Positions 43,141 to 52,662 of a stretch of DNA of 64,000 nucleotides are shown here, piece after piece. Within the stretch, counting starts at the first letter, position 1. Each line of letters starts with the position of its first letter. Origin of the DNA: Allobosea sp. UNC402CLCol. Its GTDB lineage: Bacteria > Pseudomonadota > Alphaproteobacteria > Rhizobiales > Beijerinckiaceae. The DNA lies in the NCBI RefSeq assembly GCF_000745475.1, contig NZ_JQJJ01000008.1, positions 951,384-1,015,383 on the forward strand, read 5' to 3'. The notes below the pieces were generated by a model. That model was not told where the DNA came from, ran no database searches, and saw only the letters and a list, made by a program, of their open reading frames with translations. The translations under genes and the position numbers were made by a program.

Positions 43141-43641
43141 ATGGCCAAGACCAGCCCACCCGTCGCCATCATCATGGGCAGCCAGTCCGACTGGGCGACG
43201 ATGCGTCATGCTGCCGAAGCGCTCGACGCCCTCGCCATCCCCTATGACGCCCGCATCGTCTCGGCCCATCGCACGCCGGACCGGCTGTTTTCCTTCGCCA
43301 AGGGCGCCAAGGCCGAAGGCTTCAAGGTGGTGATCGCCGGTGCCGGTGGCGCCGCCCATCTGCCGGGGATGACCGCCTCGCTGACGCCGCTGCCGGTCTT
43401 CGGCGTCCCGGTCGAATCCAAGGCGCTCTCGGGGCAGGACAGCCTGCTCTCCATCGTGCAGATGCCCGCCGGCATCCCGGTCGGCACCCTCGCCATCGGC
43501 CGTGCCGGCGCGGTCAATGCCGCGCTCCTGGCGGCCGCCGTGCTCGCGCTCTCGGACGAGGCCCTGGCGGAACGTCTCGAGGCCTATCGCGCCCGCCAGA
43601 GCGCCGGCATCGCCGAGCGCCCGAATCGGGACGAGGCATGA
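43141..43641 (+). CDS. purE: N5-carboxyaminoimidazole ribonucleotide mutase PurE
   Basis: PurE converts N5-CAIR to CAIR in purine synthesis. The 166-residue class I enzyme has the family motifs [11 protein letters not shown] (start of the active site), [10 protein letters not shown] and [12 protein letters not shown] with the catalytic histidine. It overlaps purK by four bases (ATGA), so the two enzymes are made together. Confidence 0.97.
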   Translation: MAKTSPPVAIIMGSQSDWATMRHAAEALDALAIPYDARIVSAHRTPDRLFSFAKGAKAEGFKVVIAGAGGAAHLPGMTASLTPLPVFGVPVESKALSGQDSLLSIVQMPAGIPVGTLAIGRAGAVNAALLAAAVLALSDEALAERLEAYRARQSAGIAERPNRDEA

Positions 43642-44738
43642 GCGCGCCTGTTCCGACCGGCCTCGCGCCGGGCGCCATGCTCGGCATCCTCGGCGGCGGG
43701 CAGCTCGCCCGGATGATGGCGCTCGCCGCCGCCGATCTCGGCATACGCTGCCATGTCTTCGCACCGGAGGCGGACAGCCCGGCCTTCGACGTGGCCACCC
43801 GCCATACCGTCGCCGATTATGACGACGAAGCGGCCCTCGCCAACTTCGCCGACGCCGTCGACGTCGTGACCTATGAATTCGAGAACGTGCCGGCGGCGAC
43901 CGCCGCCTTCCTCGCCGCGCGCACGCCGCTGCATCCCGGAGCCCGCGCGCTTGCCGTGACGCAGGACCGGCTGAGCGAGAAAAGCTTCGTCGCCGATCTC
44001 GGCCTTGCGGTCGCGCCGTTTCGCGCCGTCGATTCGCTGGCCGATCTCGAGGCCGCCGTCGCCGCGCTCGGCCGCCCCTCGATCCTGAAGACACGCCGCT
44101 TCGGCTATGACGGCAAGGGGCAGGTCAAGATCGCTCCCGGCACCGACCTCGCCGAGGCCTATGAGGCGATCGGCCGCTTTCCCGCGATCCTCGAAGGTTT
44201 CGTGCCCTTCGAGCGCGAGGTCTCGGTCGTCGCCGCGCGCGGGCTCGACGGCGCCTTCGCCGCCTTCGACGTCTGCGAGAACGAGCATCGCGACCATATC
44301 CTCGCCTTCACCCGCGTGCCGGCGAAGCTGGGCAGGACGGCCTCGGACGCCGCCATCGATGCGGCACGCCGGATCGGCGAGGCGCTCGGCTATGTCGGCG
44401 TCTTCGCCGTCGAGATGTTCGTGCTGGAGGACGGCGGCACCGAGCGCGTCATCGTCAACGAGATCGCCCCGCGCGTGCATAACTCCGGGCACTGGACCAG
44501 CGAGGGCGCCGAGACCTCGCAGTTCCATCAGCATGTCCGCGCCGTCTGCGGCTTTCCGCTTGGCTCCGCCGCGCTGCGCGGCCGCGTCGAGATGGAGAAC
44601 CTGATCGGCGACGCCGCTTTGCGCTGGCGCGAGATCCTCGCCGAGCCCGGTGCGCATCTGCATCTCTACGGCAAGCGCGACGCTCGTCCGGGCCGCAAGA
44701 TGGGCCATGTCACCCGGGTTTTGTCCGAGCGCGGCTGA
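43638..44738 (+). CDS. purK: N5-carboxyaminoimidazole ribonucleotide synthase PurK
   Basis: PurK makes N5-CAIR from AIR, ATP and bicarbonate, feeding PurE. The 366-residue ATP-grasp enzyme has the N-terminal [16 protein letters not shown]ossmann-like strand, the TYEFENVP block, the ATP loop FGYDGKGQV and the conserved [28 protein letters not shown] segment. It follows PurE in the usual bicistronic order. Confidence 0.97.
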   Translation: MSAPVPTGLAPGAMLGILGGGQLARMMALAAADLGIRCHVFAPEADSPAFDVATRHTVADYDDEAALANFADAVDVVTYEFENVPAATAAFLAARTPLHPGARALAVTQDRLSEKSFVADLGLAVAPFRAVDSLADLEAAVAALGRPSILKTRRFGYDGKGQVKIAPGTDLAEAYEAIGRFPAILEGFVPFEREVSVVAARGLDGAFAAFDVCENEHRDHILAFTRVPAKLGRTASDAAIDAARRIGEALGYVGVFAVEMFVLEDGGTERVIVNEIAPRVHNSGHWTSEGAETSQFHQHVRAVCGFPLGSAALRGRVEMENLIGDAALRWREILAEPGAHLHLYGKRDARPGRKMGHVTRVLSERG

Positions 44739-44905
44739 GCGCTCGCCCCGATCCGGCGAAAAAGCGTGCCACGGCTGCATTTTCGCGGCATCGCGCCGTG
44801 GACAGCCAAATCGAATTCTGTTATCCGCACGAACCTTCGAGCGATCCGCATGCGGCATCGCCGGCCCGTATTTTTGGATCAACCCGCTAAGGACGGACGT
44901 TTCAC

Positions 44906-45139
44906 GTGCAGGTTCTCGTTCGCGACAACAATGTCGACCAGGCTCTCCGCGCCCTCAAGAAGAAGATGCAGCGCGAAGGCATTTTCCGCGAGATGAAGCT
45001 CCGCGGCCATTACGAGAAGCCTTCCGAGAAGAAGGCGCGCGAGAAGGCCGAGGCCGTCCGCCGCGCCCGCAAGCTGGTCCGCAAGAAGCTGCAGCGCGAA
45101 GGCCTCCTGCCCGCGCCGGTGAAGCCGAAGCGCCCCTGA
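44906..45139 (+). CDS. rpsU: 30S ribosomal protein bS21
   Basis: bS21 binds near the anti-Shine-Dalgarno end of 16S rRNA and aids initiation. The 77-residue very basic protein begins [44 protein letters not shown] after the initiator, which is diagnostic. The start is a GTG with an AAGGAC site. A possible promoter, TGGACA at 44799-44804 with a TATCCG 17 bases further, lies about 80 bases upstream. Confidence 0.95.
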   Translation: MQVLVRDNNVDQALRALKKKMQREGIFREMKLRGHYEKPSEKKAREKAEAVRRARKLVRKKLQREGLLPAPVKPKRP

Positions 45140-45188
45140 GCCTGGCCAAGCCGCCTTGTGCGGCGCTGGGCGGGTCCGAGAATGACAG

Positions 45189-45223
45189 GCGCCTGGAGTC
45201 CGCTCCGGGCGCTCTTGTTTTTT
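45189..45223 (+). terminator. Rho-independent terminator after rpsU
   Basis: GCGCCTGGAG pairs with CTCCGGGCGC (one T-G wobble) around a TCCG loop and is followed by TCTTGTTTTTT, 50 bases beyond the rpsU stop. Confidence 0.88.
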
Positions 45224-45373
45224 GCCGGAGTTAACCAAGTTTTGGCGGGTTTGGGGCGTCTTGTCTGACGAGGCGCTGTTCGGCTGGGGAGCGCGATCAC
45301 GCCGCAAGGAGCCCGGGCTTGAGGCTTGGGACTCAGCGGCAGACGAAGCACGAGACCGATGAGGCCGAGATCG

Positions 45374-46243
45374 ATGAGGCGAAGCATGATCCGAGGCAGT
45401 TATTGGCTGGCGGCCGCTGGCATGGCGGTGGCTCTGGCCGGATGCGACAGCGTATCCGGTCTCTCCTCCCAGCCAGCCGTGGCCGTGCTCGACACCAGCG
45501 ACAACGCTGATGCCAGCGTCAATATCGGCTCGCTGAGCGAGGTCATCAGCCGCAACCAGAACGATCCCGGCGCCTACAACACCCGCGGCGCCGCCTACGC
45601 CCGCATCGGCCGCTTCTCGGACGCGATCGGCGATTTCACCAAGGCGGTCCAGCTCGATCCGAACCTCGCCTCGGCTTATACGAATCGCGGCCTGGCCCTG
45701 CGCCAGAGCGGTCGCAACGATGCGGCCATGGCCGATTTCAACAAGGCCACCACCGTCAACCCCAATTACGGGCCGGCCTATGTCGCCCGCGCCAATCTGC
45801 TGCGCCAGCAAGGCAACCTGCAGCAGGCGCTCAGCGACCTCAACACCGCGATCCGGCTGAACCCGGAATCGCCCGAAGCCTTCCATTCGCGCGGCCTCGT
45901 CTATCAGAAGGAAGGCCAGCACCAACATGCCGTCACCGATTTCGACTCGGTGATCGACCGCAACCCCTACACCGCCCCGCCCTATGTGGCGCGCGGCCAG
46001 AGCCTGAACGCGCTCGGCAAATACGATGCCGCGCTGGAGGACTTCACCGCGGCCCTCAATGTCGACAACCGCAACGCCGATGCCTGGGCCGGCCGCGGCT
46101 TCGCCCAGGAGAAGCTGGGCAACAAGTCCGAGGCGCAGCAATCCTATCAGCGGGCGCTCAGCCTCGACGGCAACAATGCCCAGGCCCGCGCCGGCCAGTC
46201 CCGCCTCGGCGGCGGCGGTGGCGGCGGCCTCTTCAGGAGCTGA
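45374..46243 (+). CDS. TPR-repeat lipoprotein
   Basis: From the ATG at 45374 the 289-residue protein has a lipoprotein signal ending VALAGC (lipidated Cys at residue 24) and about five tetratricopeptide repeats. Examples are AYNTRGAAYARIGRFSDAIGDFTKAVQLDPN and AFHSRGLVYQKEGQHQHAVTDFDSVIDRNP. A Gly-rich tail ends the chain. It should sit in the outer membrane facing the periplasm as a protein-protein scaffold. Starts at 45359 and 45386 are also possible; all keep the lipobox. The relation to neighbouring genes is unclear. Confidence 0.88.
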   Translation: MRRSMIRGSYWLAAAGMAVALAGCDSVSGLSSQPAVAVLDTSDNADASVNIGSLSEVISRNQNDPGAYNTRGAAYARIGRFSDAIGDFTKAVQLDPNLASAYTNRGLALRQSGRNDAAMADFNKATTVNPNYGPAYVARANLLRQQGNLQQALSDLNTAIRLNPESPEAFHSRGLVYQKEGQHQHAVTDFDSVIDRNPYTAPPYVARGQSLNALGKYDAALEDFTAALNVDNRNADAWAGRGFAQEKLGNKSEAQQSYQRALSLDGNNAQARAGQSRLGGGGGGGLFRS

Positions 46244-46270
46244 GCGCGGACGAAGCACTGTGAAGATCGA

Positions 46271-46299
46271 GGCCGCCGGATCGGATCCGGCGGCCTTTG
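46271..46299 (+). terminator. Hairpin terminator after TPR lipoprotein
   Basis: GGCCGCCGG and CCGGCGGCC form a stem with an extended ATCGGAT loop and are followed by TTTGT. It sits between the convergent lipoprotein and hydrolase genes. Confidence 0.7.
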
Positions 46300-47151
46300 T
46301 CATGGTACGGTCCGGACCTGCGCACCGCTGAATTGCCCCTGCCCGACATCCGCCAGAAAGCGCCGCACTTCCGGGATCGCGCCATGCTCCGGCAGGTCCG
46401 CATGCCGGCCCTCCGGGAAGCGCAGGAAGCGCTTGGGCGGCTTTGCGAGATCGTAGAGCGCCTGCCCCTGGGTGATGGGAATCACCCCGTCGCGCTCGCC
46501 ATGCATGATCAGCAGCGGCGCGTTGACCCTCTCGATGACCGTGTCCGAGCGGAAAGGGTCTCGCATGAAGGGACCGAGCGGCAGATAGGGATAGCGCGCC
46601 TCGGCCACCGCCAGCGCCGAAAGATAGGGTGCCTCCAGCACCACCGCCTTGAGCGGCCTCTCGGCCGCGAGCTTCAGCACCACGCCGGTTCCCAGCGACT
46701 CGCCATAGCCCACCAGGCGGTCGGCCCCGTAGCGCTGCGCCGCCGCCGCATAGGCGGCCCGGGCATCCTCCTGCAGGCCTTCCTCGCTCGGGCTGCCGGT
46801 CGAGCCGCCATAGCCGCGATAGCTGATCGCGAAAAGACCGGTCCCGTCCGCGGTCAGCGCCCTCAGCCTCTCTGCACGGCCCCGCCCGCCGAGATTGCCG
46901 GCATTGCCCTGGAAATAGAGCAGCACCGGCTTGTCGCCCCGCGGCGCCACCGCCCAGGCGACGAGCCGCTCGCCATCGGCGGTCGTCACCGACACCTCCT
47001 CGGCCGCCGGAAGTCCCGCCGAGGCGATATCCGCCTTCGCCGGATTGAGCGGAAAAACCAGGTCGCGCTGGTAGGCATAAAGCAGGCCGAGCGTGGCGAG
47101 ATAGGCCGCCAGCGCCAGCAGCAGCACAATCCTGGTCAGGCGCAGAAGCAT
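46300..47151 (-). CDS. Alpha/beta hydrolase (BEM46/ABHD13-like) with N-terminal membrane anchor
   Basis: The 283-residue protein starts with a transmembrane helix (about 5-25, LTRIVLLLALAAYLATLGLLYAY). An alpha/beta hydrolase fold follows, with the oxyanion region LLYFQGNAGNLGGR, nucleophile elbow GYGESLGTG (Ser), an acid in HGERDGVIP and a histidine in FPEGRHADLPEH. All triad residues are present. The ATG at 47151 is required because an upstream start at 47208 would read through the pntB terminator hairpin. The substrate is unknown. Confidence 0.88.
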   Translation of the reverse strand: MLLRLTRIVLLLALAAYLATLGLLYAYQRDLVFPLNPAKADIASAGLPAAEEVSVTTADGERLVAWAVAPRGDKPVLLYFQGNAGNLGGRGRAERLRALTADGTGLFAISYRGYGGSTGSPSEEGLQEDARAAYAAAAQRYGADRLVGYGESLGTGVVLKLAAERPLKAVVLEAPYLSALAVAEARYPYLPLGPFMRDPFRSDTVIERVNAPLLIMHGERDGVIPITQGQALYDLAKPPKRFLRFPEGRHADLPEHGAIPEVRRFLADVGQGQFSGAQVRTVP

Positions 47152-47171
47152 CGGGCGGGGGATCCGGAAAG

Positions 47172-47198
47172 CAAAAGGGCCGGCGATCAAGCCGGCCC
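47172..47198 (-). terminator. Terminator hairpin after pntB
   Basis: On the reverse strand GGGCCGGC-N6-GCCGGCCC is followed by TTTTGCTTT. A second hairpin, CGCAAAAGCGG/CCGCTTTTGCG, lies between it and the pntB stop (about 47250-47276). Together they end the pnt operon before the hydrolase gene. Confidence 0.85.
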
Positions 47199-47280
47199 AT
47201 TGCAGCATTCCGATGACGGCGCGCGGGTTTGGTCTCGAACAGCCCTCATCGCAAAAGCGGCTCCCGCTTTTGCGGGGCGT

Positions 47281-48687
47281 TCAGTGCGCCAGCGCCTTGA
47301 CGATCTCGTCGGTGACCTTCTTGGCGTCGCCGAACAGCATCATGGTGTTGGGCTTGAAGAACAGCTCGTTCTCGACGCCCGCATAGCCGGAGCCCATGCC
47401 GCGCTTGATGAACAGCACCGTCTTGGCCTTCTCGACGTCGAGGATCGGCATGCCGTAGATCGGCGATTGCGGATCGGTCTTCGCCGCCGGGTTGGTGACG
47501 TCGTTGGCGCCGATGACGAAGGCGACGTCGGCCTGGCCGAATTCCGAGTTGATGTCCTCGAGCTCGAAGACCTCGTCATAGGGCACGTTGGCCTCGGCCA
47601 GCAGCACGTTCATATGGCCGGGCATGCGGCCCGCAACCGGATGGATCGCGTATTTGACCTCGACGCCTTCCTTCTTGAGCGTGTCCGCCATCTCGCGCAG
47701 AGCGTGCTGCGCCTGCGCCACCGCCATGCCGTAGCCCGGCACGATGATGACTTTGGCGGCGTTCTTCATGATGTAGGCGGCATCGTCCGGCGAGCCCTGC
47801 TTCACCGGCCGCGCCTCGACCGCACCGGCCGCGCCGGCCGCGGCCGTCTCGCCGCCGAAGCCGCCGAGGATCACCGAGATGAAGGAGCGGTTCATGCCCT
47901 TGCACATGATGTAGGACAGGATCGCGCCGGACGAACCGACCAGCGCGCCGGTGATGATCAGCGCCATGTTGCCGAGCGTGAAGCCGATGCCGGCGGCAGC
48001 CCAGCCGGAATAGGAGTTCAGCATGGACACGACGACCGGCATGTCCGCGCCGCCGATCGGCACGATCAGCAGCACGCCGAGCACCAGCGAAACCAGCACG
48101 ATCAGCCAGAAGACGCCGTGGCTCTCGGTCTTGATGAAGATCGCCAGCAGGACGACGAGCGCGATGGCGAGGCCGATATTGATGCCATGGCGCTGCGGCA
48201 GCATGATCGGCTTGCCGCTCATGCGCCCGTCGAGCTTGAGGAAGGCGATGATCGAGCCAGTGAAGGTGACCGCGCCGATCGCGACGCCGAGCGCCATCTC
48301 GAACAGGCTCGAGCCGTGGATCGAGCCGACATGGCCGATGCCGAAGGCCTCCGGCGCATAGAGCGCCGCCGCCGCCACCAGCACGGCGGCGAGGCCGACC
48401 AGCGAGTGGAAGAAGGCGACGAGCTGCGGCATCTGCGTCATCTGCACGCGCTTGGCCATGAAGGCGCCGATGCCGCCGCCGATGGCGATGCCGAGGATGA
48501 CGAGCAGCCAGCCCGAGAAGCCCGACGGCGGGAAGAACACCACCGTCGTCAGGATGGCGAGCCCCATGCCGATCATGCCGTAGCGGTTGCCCTGGCGGGA
48601 GCTGGTCGGATGCGACAGGCCCCGCAGGGCCATGATGAACAGGACGCCGGAAACGACGTAGAGCAGGGCTGAGAGGTTGGCGGCCAT
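47281..48687 (-). CDS. pntB: Proton-translocating NAD(P) transhydrogenase subunit beta PntB
   Basis: PntB carries the NADP(H)-binding domain and most of the membrane channel of transhydrogenase, which makes NADPH at the expense of the proton gradient. The 468-residue protein has about eight or nine N-terminal helices and the C-terminal NADP domain with VIIVPGYGMAVAQAQHAL, VKYAIHPVAGRMPGHMNVLLAEA and FVIGANDVTNPAA. It begins three bases after the PntAB stop. Confidence 0.96.
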   Translation of the reverse strand: MAANLSALLYVVSGVLFIMALRGLSHPTSSRQGNRYGMIGMGLAILTTVVFFPPSGFSGWLLVILGIAIGGGIGAFMAKRVQMTQMPQLVAFFHSLVGLAAVLVAAAALYAPEAFGIGHVGSIHGSSLFEMALGVAIGAVTFTGSIIAFLKLDGRMSGKPIMLPQRHGINIGLAIALVVLLAIFIKTESHGVFWLIVLVSLVLGVLLIVPIGGADMPVVVSMLNSYSGWAAAGIGFTLGNMALIITGALVGSSGAILSYIMCKGMNRSFISVILGGFGGETAAAGAAGAVEARPVKQGSPDDAAYIMKNAAKVIIVPGYGMAVAQAQHALREMADTLKKEGVEVKYAIHPVAGRMPGHMNVLLAEANVPYDEVFELEDINSEFGQADVAFVIGANDVTNPAAKTDPQSPIYGMPILDVEKAKTVLFIKRGMGSGYAGVENELFFKPNTMMLFGDAKKVTDEIVKALAH

Positions 48688-48690
48688 GCG

Positions 48691-49125
48691 TCAGCCCTTC
48701 TTCTTGTACATCGCGAGCATGCGCTCGGTGACGAGGAAGCCGCCGAAGATGTTCACCGAGGCGAGCACGAGGGCGACGAAGCCGAAGATCTTGGCCCAGA
48801 TCGGCCCGTCGCCGAGCGCCGGGAGAGCCTCGACGCCGACGGCGAGCAGCGCGCCGACGACGATGACCGAGGAGATCGCGTTGGTGACGGACATCAGCGG
48901 CGTGTGCAGCGCCGGCGTCACCGACCAGACGACGTAGTAGCCGACGAAGACGGCGAGCACGAAGATGGCGAGGCGGAAGATCGTCGGATCGACGCCGCCG
49001 GTGGCGATGCTGGCCGCTGCCGCCGCCTGGTCGGCATAGCGCTCGGCGAGCTCGGCCGCCTGCCTGGCCAGCGCCGCGGCGTTGCGGGCGCTTTCGATGG
49101 CCTGTTCGGGAGAGGGATTTGCCAT
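48691..49125 (-). CDS. pntAB: Transhydrogenase alpha subunit, membrane part (PntAB)
   Basis: This 144-residue protein is the membrane half of a split alpha subunit. It has a helical N-terminus ([22 protein letters not shown]), then three to four helices including [42 protein letters not shown] and [22 protein letters not shown]. Splitting PntA into PntAA and PntAB is typical of alphaproteobacteria. The ATG at 49125 lies 17 bases after the PntAA stop. Confidence 0.95.
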   Translation of the reverse strand: MANPSPEQAIESARNAAALARQAAELAERYADQAAAAASIATGGVDPTIFRLAIFVLAVFVGYYVVWSVTPALHTPLMSVTNAISSVIVVGALLAVGVEALPALGDGPIWAKIFGFVALVLASVNIFGGFLVTERMLAMYKKKG

Positions 49126-49142
49126 GGTCGGAATTCCTTCGC

Positions 49143-50282
49143 TCAGGCCTTCGGCGCGAAATTCGGATGGATGACGGCGCCGTCCTTCGTCAGGGCGGTC
49201 GCCTTCACCAGCTCGTCGTCCCAGTTCACTGCGAGCTTCTTCTCGGCCTTGTCGATCAGCGTCTCGACGAAGGCATAGAGGTTCTTGGCGTAGAGCGCCG
49301 AAGAGGTTGCGGCGAGCCGGCCCGGCACGTTGAGATGGCCGACGACCTTGACGCCGTTCGGCGTGACGACGACTTCGCCCGCCTTGGCCAGCTCGCAATT
49401 GCCGCCGCGCTCGACGGCGAGATCGACGATGACGGAGCCGGGCTTCATGCTCTCGACCATCGCCGCCGAGATCAGCTTCGGCGCCGGGCGGCCCGGGATC
49501 AGCGCGGTGGTGATGACGATGTCCTGCTTGGCGATGTGGCTGGCGGTCAGTTCCGCCTGCTTGGCCTGGTATTCCTTGGACATCTCCTTGGCGTAGCCGC
49601 CGGCCGTCTGCGCCTGCTTGAACTCCTCGTCCTCGACGGCGAGGAACTTGGCGCCGAGCGACTCGACCTGCTCCTTGGTGGCGGGGCGCACATCGGTCGC
49701 GGTCACGATGGCGCCCAACCGACGCGCCGTCGCGATCGCCTGCAGGCCGGCGACGCCGACGCCCATCACGAAGATCTTCGCGGCCGGCACGGTGCCCGCC
49801 GCCGTCATCATCATCGGCAGCGCGCGGCCGTATTCGGCGGCGCCGTCGATCACGGCGCGGTAGCCGGCGAGGTTGGCCTGCGACGACAGCACGTCCATCA
49901 CCTGCGCGCGAGTGATGCGCGGCATGAACTCCATGGCGAAGGCGGCGACATTGGCCTTGGCCAGCGCCTCGACCTGTGCCTCGTTGCCATAGGGATCCAT
50001 CGTCGCGATGACGAGCGCGCCCGCCGGCAGCCCGGCAATCTCGCTTTCGCCCGGACGGCGCACCTTCAGCACGATATTCGCCCCGGCAAGCGTCTTCGCC
50101 GCCGTCTTCGCAATCGTTGCGCCCGCCGCCTCGTAATCGGCATCGAGGATGCCGGAGGCTTTGCCGGCGCCGGTTTCGACGACGATCTCGGCGCCGAGGC
50201 CCTTGAACTTGCGGACGGTTTCCGGCGTCGCGGCGACGCGGGTCTCCGCCCCTTGCGTTTCGGCTGGGACAGCAATGCGCAT
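49143..50282 (-). CDS. pntAA: Transhydrogenase alpha subunit, NAD-binding part (PntAA)
   Basis: The 379-residue soluble part of transhydrogenase binds NAD(H). It has the AlaDH/PntA-type N-terminal domain ([23 protein letters not shown]), the RQD-like loop [16 protein letters not shown], the dinucleotide fold [22 protein letters not shown] and the regulatory loop following [15 protein letters not shown]. The cognate membrane subunits are the next two genes on the same strand. Confidence 0.96.
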   Translation of the reverse strand: MRIAVPAETQGAETRVAATPETVRKFKGLGAEIVVETGAGKASGILDADYEAAGATIAKTAAKTLAGANIVLKVRRPGESEIAGLPAGALVIATMDPYGNEAQVEALAKANVAAFAMEFMPRITRAQVMDVLSSQANLAGYRAVIDGAAEYGRALPMMMTAAGTVPAAKIFVMGVGVAGLQAIATARRLGAIVTATDVRPATKEQVESLGAKFLAVEDEEFKQAQTAGGYAKEMSKEYQAKQAELTASHIAKQDIVITTALIPGRPAPKLISAAMVESMKPGSVIVDLAVERGGNCELAKAGEVVVTPNGVKVVGHLNVPGRLAATSSALYAKNLYAFVETLIDKAEKKLAVNWDDELVKATALTKDGAVIHPNFAPKA

Positions 50283-50318
50283 GGCGGGGCAGGCCTTTCC
50301 GGCGTTACGGGAAGCGGA

Positions 50319-50603
50319 TCAGTAGAGGAGCAGCGCGAGCAGCATCAGCACGAGCGCCACGAGCGGCGCGCGCCAGGAGATCTTCTCCGAGGCGATGCCG
50401 ACGCCGGTTCCGATCACCGTGAGGAGCGTGCCCACCAGGGCGGTGCCCCAGGCGTGCTTGGTGCCGCCAACCGCGAGCACCGCGACGATGGCGAGGCAGG
50501 CCACCGTGCCGACTTCGGCCATGTGCACGAAGCCGCCATAAGTGCGCTCATGCTCGGGATAGTCCATCGCGGGAATGTCGGCGTGATGGGCGTGGTCGGC
50601 CAT
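50319..50603 (-). CDS. aa3-type cytochrome c oxidase subunit IV
   Basis: The 94-residue protein matches the small subunit IV of alphaproteobacterial aa3 oxidase (MDYPEHERTYGGFVHMAEVGTVACLAIVAVLAV), with two transmembrane helices (about 33-50 and 70-93) and a His-rich N-terminus. Its gene is commonly next to pntAA in these bacteria, as here (36 bases apart). No other oxidase subunit gene is in the window. Confidence 0.9.
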   Translation of the reverse strand: MADHAHHADIPAMDYPEHERTYGGFVHMAEVGTVACLAIVAVLAVGGTKHAWGTALVGTLLTVIGTGVGIASEKISWRAPLVALVLMLLALLLY

Positions 50604-50742
50604 GGTCTCGATCCTGAAAAAGACACAGTCTCTCTAGCCTGTAGCGCACCCGCGACGGACGGGCAACGCGGCAGCGTCGCGCGCCGGTGAAATGAACCGC
50701 GCCCTCGCGGCCTTCTGTCCAGTTTCGGTGAAAATACGAAAC

Positions 50743-50756
50743 TTAAATCGATTTAA
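50743..50756. promoter_or_regulatory. 14-bp AT-rich perfect palindrome
   Basis: TTAAATCGATTTAA is a perfect palindrome, followed by a C to make TTAA-N6-TTAAC. That is one base short of the CtrA TTAA-N7-TTAAC consensus. It lies between the divergent oxidase-subunit gene (140 bases away) and the small Gly/Asp-rich gene (122 bases away). Confidence 0.4.
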
Positions 50757-50877
50757 CAACGCCAACCATGCGCAATTTACAACCTGCGTGCGACCGCGAT
50801 TAACGCCATTTCGGCGACGGCGAGGACGACTCCTCCGGATTCGGCTAAATTCTCGCAATCGAAGGGAGGCGCTTTTC

Positions 50878-51099
50878 GTGGACGACCCGCGCAAGGATAC
50901 CGAAGGGGATGATCCCTTCGCGCTCGACCCTGCCCTGCGCGAGAGGGCCAGGCGCTGGTTCGCCGAGGCGCGCGAGCAGACCAAGCGCGACGAGGAGGAC
51001 ATCGCGGCCTGGCGCCGCACCTCCGGCGGCGGTGACGGAGGAAGCGGAGGCTTCGGTGACGACAGCGGCGGCGGCGATTGCGGCGGTGGTGGCGACTGA
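50878..51099 (+). CDS. Small Gly/Asp-rich hypothetical protein
   Basis: The 73-residue protein starts at a GTG with GAAGGGAGG upstream. Its first part is a charged amphipathic helix (DPFALDPALRERARRWFAEAREQTKRDEEDIAAW, about 12-45), and it ends in a low-complexity Gly/Asp tail with a single Cys near the end (DCGGGGD). No family is recognised. The ribosome site and codon periodicity of the helical half support it, but its function cannot be guessed. Confidence 0.65.
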   Translation: MDDPRKDTEGDDPFALDPALRERARRWFAEAREQTKRDEEDIAAWRRTSGGGDGGSGGFGDDSGGGDCGGGGD

Positions 51100-51110
51100 G
51101 CCGCGCGAGC

Positions 51111-52472
51111 CTAGGGCTTCAACCCGACCTCGACCAACGCTGCGTGCTGCCGCTCGGCGACGCCCTCCACCGTGAACCCCCCGATCTCCGCCTCGAACAG
51201 CCGGTGGAAATTCAATTCGGCGTCAAGATGCAGGAAGACGCCGCCGAGCCCGATCGCGGCCCGGTCCATGAAGACGAATTCGCGCGGCACCGTCACCGGC
51301 CCGCGCTTCTTCAGCGCCTGATGCACCTGGAAGGCCTGCTTGCGGCCATATTCGGCGGGGCTGACGTCCTCCGCGATGCGCCGGACGCGGTCCTCCAGCA
51401 ACGGCCCGTAGATGAAGCGCGCCCAGATGTTGAGCGTGTCGACCAAGTCCTTGGTCAGCCCCTTGAAGCCCCAGGTCTCATAGGCATGGACGACGCGGGC
51501 ATCGTCACCCTGCTGCAGGCCGCGATAGAGGTCGACCACGCCACCGACGAATGAAGGCGGGAAGATGCGGATGCAGCCATAGTCGAGCAGGTTGATGCCC
51601 CGCGGCTCGCCGCCCTCCGAAAACACCGTGTAGTTCCCGAGATGCGGGTCGCCATGGATGACGCCGTGATGGCTGAAGGGCCGCCACCAGGCCTTGAACA
51701 TCGCGGTCGAGATGCGGTCGCGCACCGCCTGCCCGTCCTGCTTGTGCGAGAGGATCGGACTGCCGTCGAGCCAGTGCATGGTCAGCAGCCGCCGGGTCGA
51801 GAGCGCCGGCTCCAGAGCCGGCACGCGCACTTGCGGCGTCTCCGCCAGGATCGCCTGATAGAGCGCGACATGCCTGGCTTCGCGCTTGTAATCGAGCTCC
51901 TCGCGGACGCGGGCGCCGATCTCCTTGGCGATCTCGCTGGTGTCGATCACCGCGCCCATGCGCCGGTGCAGCGAGAACAGCACCTCGAGCTGGGCGATAT
52001 CGGCCTCCACCGCCGATTCCATGTCGGGATATTGCAGCTTGCAGGCGAGCGGAGTGCCTTCCAGCGTCGTCGCGCGATGCACCTGCCCCAGTGAAGCGGC
52101 CGCAGCCGGCTTCAGGTCGAATTCGTCGAAGCGCTCGCGCCAATTGGCGCCGAGCTCGGCCATCATCCGGCGCTTGACGAAGGCTGCACCCATCGGCGGC
52201 GCCTGCGACTGCAGCTTCTGCAATTCGGCGGCATATTCCGGCGGCACCACATCGGGAATGGTGGCGACGAGCTGCGCCACCTTCATGATCGGGCCCTTCA
52301 GCCCGCCCAGCGCCTTGGCCAGCGCCTCGGCATTGGAGGCGTCGCGCCCCTCGACGCCGAAGAGCCTGGCGCCCGCGATCCGCGCCGCCACCCCGCCGAC
52401 ATTCGCGCCCACCCGGGCATAGCGTGCCGCGCGGGCGGAGAATCGGTTGGCTTCGCTATCGCGTTCGGACAT
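51111..52472 (-). CDS. ABC1/UbiB-family atypical kinase
   Basis: ABC1/UbiB/COQ8 proteins are atypical kinase-like ATPases, several of them needed for quinone synthesis. The 453-residue protein has the KxGQ-region helix (GPIMKVAQLVATIPD), the Ala-rich loop AAASLGQVHRA, the catalytic HGDPHLGNYTV loop and the metal-binding LLDYG. The KxGQ motif reads KVAQ, so its glycine is alanine. It is likely an accessory ABC1 member rather than the main UbiB. The ATG at 52472 has a GAGAGA site; one at 52508 adds 12 residues. Confidence 0.9.
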   Translation of the reverse strand: MSERDSEANRFSARAARYARVGANVGGVAARIAGARLFGVEGRDASNAEALAKALGGLKGPIMKVAQLVATIPDVVPPEYAAELQKLQSQAPPMGAAFVKRRMMAELGANWRERFDEFDLKPAAAASLGQVHRATTLEGTPLACKLQYPDMESAVEADIAQLEVLFSLHRRMGAVIDTSEIAKEIGARVREELDYKREARHVALYQAILAETPQVRVPALEPALSTRRLLTMHWLDGSPILSHKQDGQAVRDRISTAMFKAWWRPFSHHGVIHGDPHLGNYTVFSEGGEPRGINLLDYGCIRIFPPSFVGGVVDLYRGLQQGDDARVVHAYETWGFKGLTKDLVDTLNIWARFIYGPLLEDRVRRIAEDVSPAEYGRKQAFQVHQALKKRGPVTVPREFVFMDRAAIGLGGVFLHLDAELNFHRLFEAEIGGFTVEGVAERQHAALVEVGLKP

Positions 52473-52662
52473 CGGTCTCTCGGGTTCGGCTCGATCCACA
52501 ACAGCCATCTAGGGATCGCCACCGCCGCGACCAAGCCCACCACGCCTTTTAACTTTTTGGAGACGGTTGCCACCGAAGCACGACGCTGATGCTCGCGCTT
52601 TGGTTGCTTGCGAGCGATTCGCACTGCATCTTGCGTGCAGGATCAGCAGATGTGAGGCGAGC

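Noticed and set aside
44879..47200. 773-codon reverse frame covering rpsU, TPR and part of the hydrolase
   Set aside because: Mixed shadow; it contradicts the clear bS21 and TPR lipoprotein on the forward strand.
46297..48672. 791-codon forward frame opposite the hydrolase and pntB
   Set aside because: Antisense to conserved proteins, rich in Arg/His/Asp with no domain.
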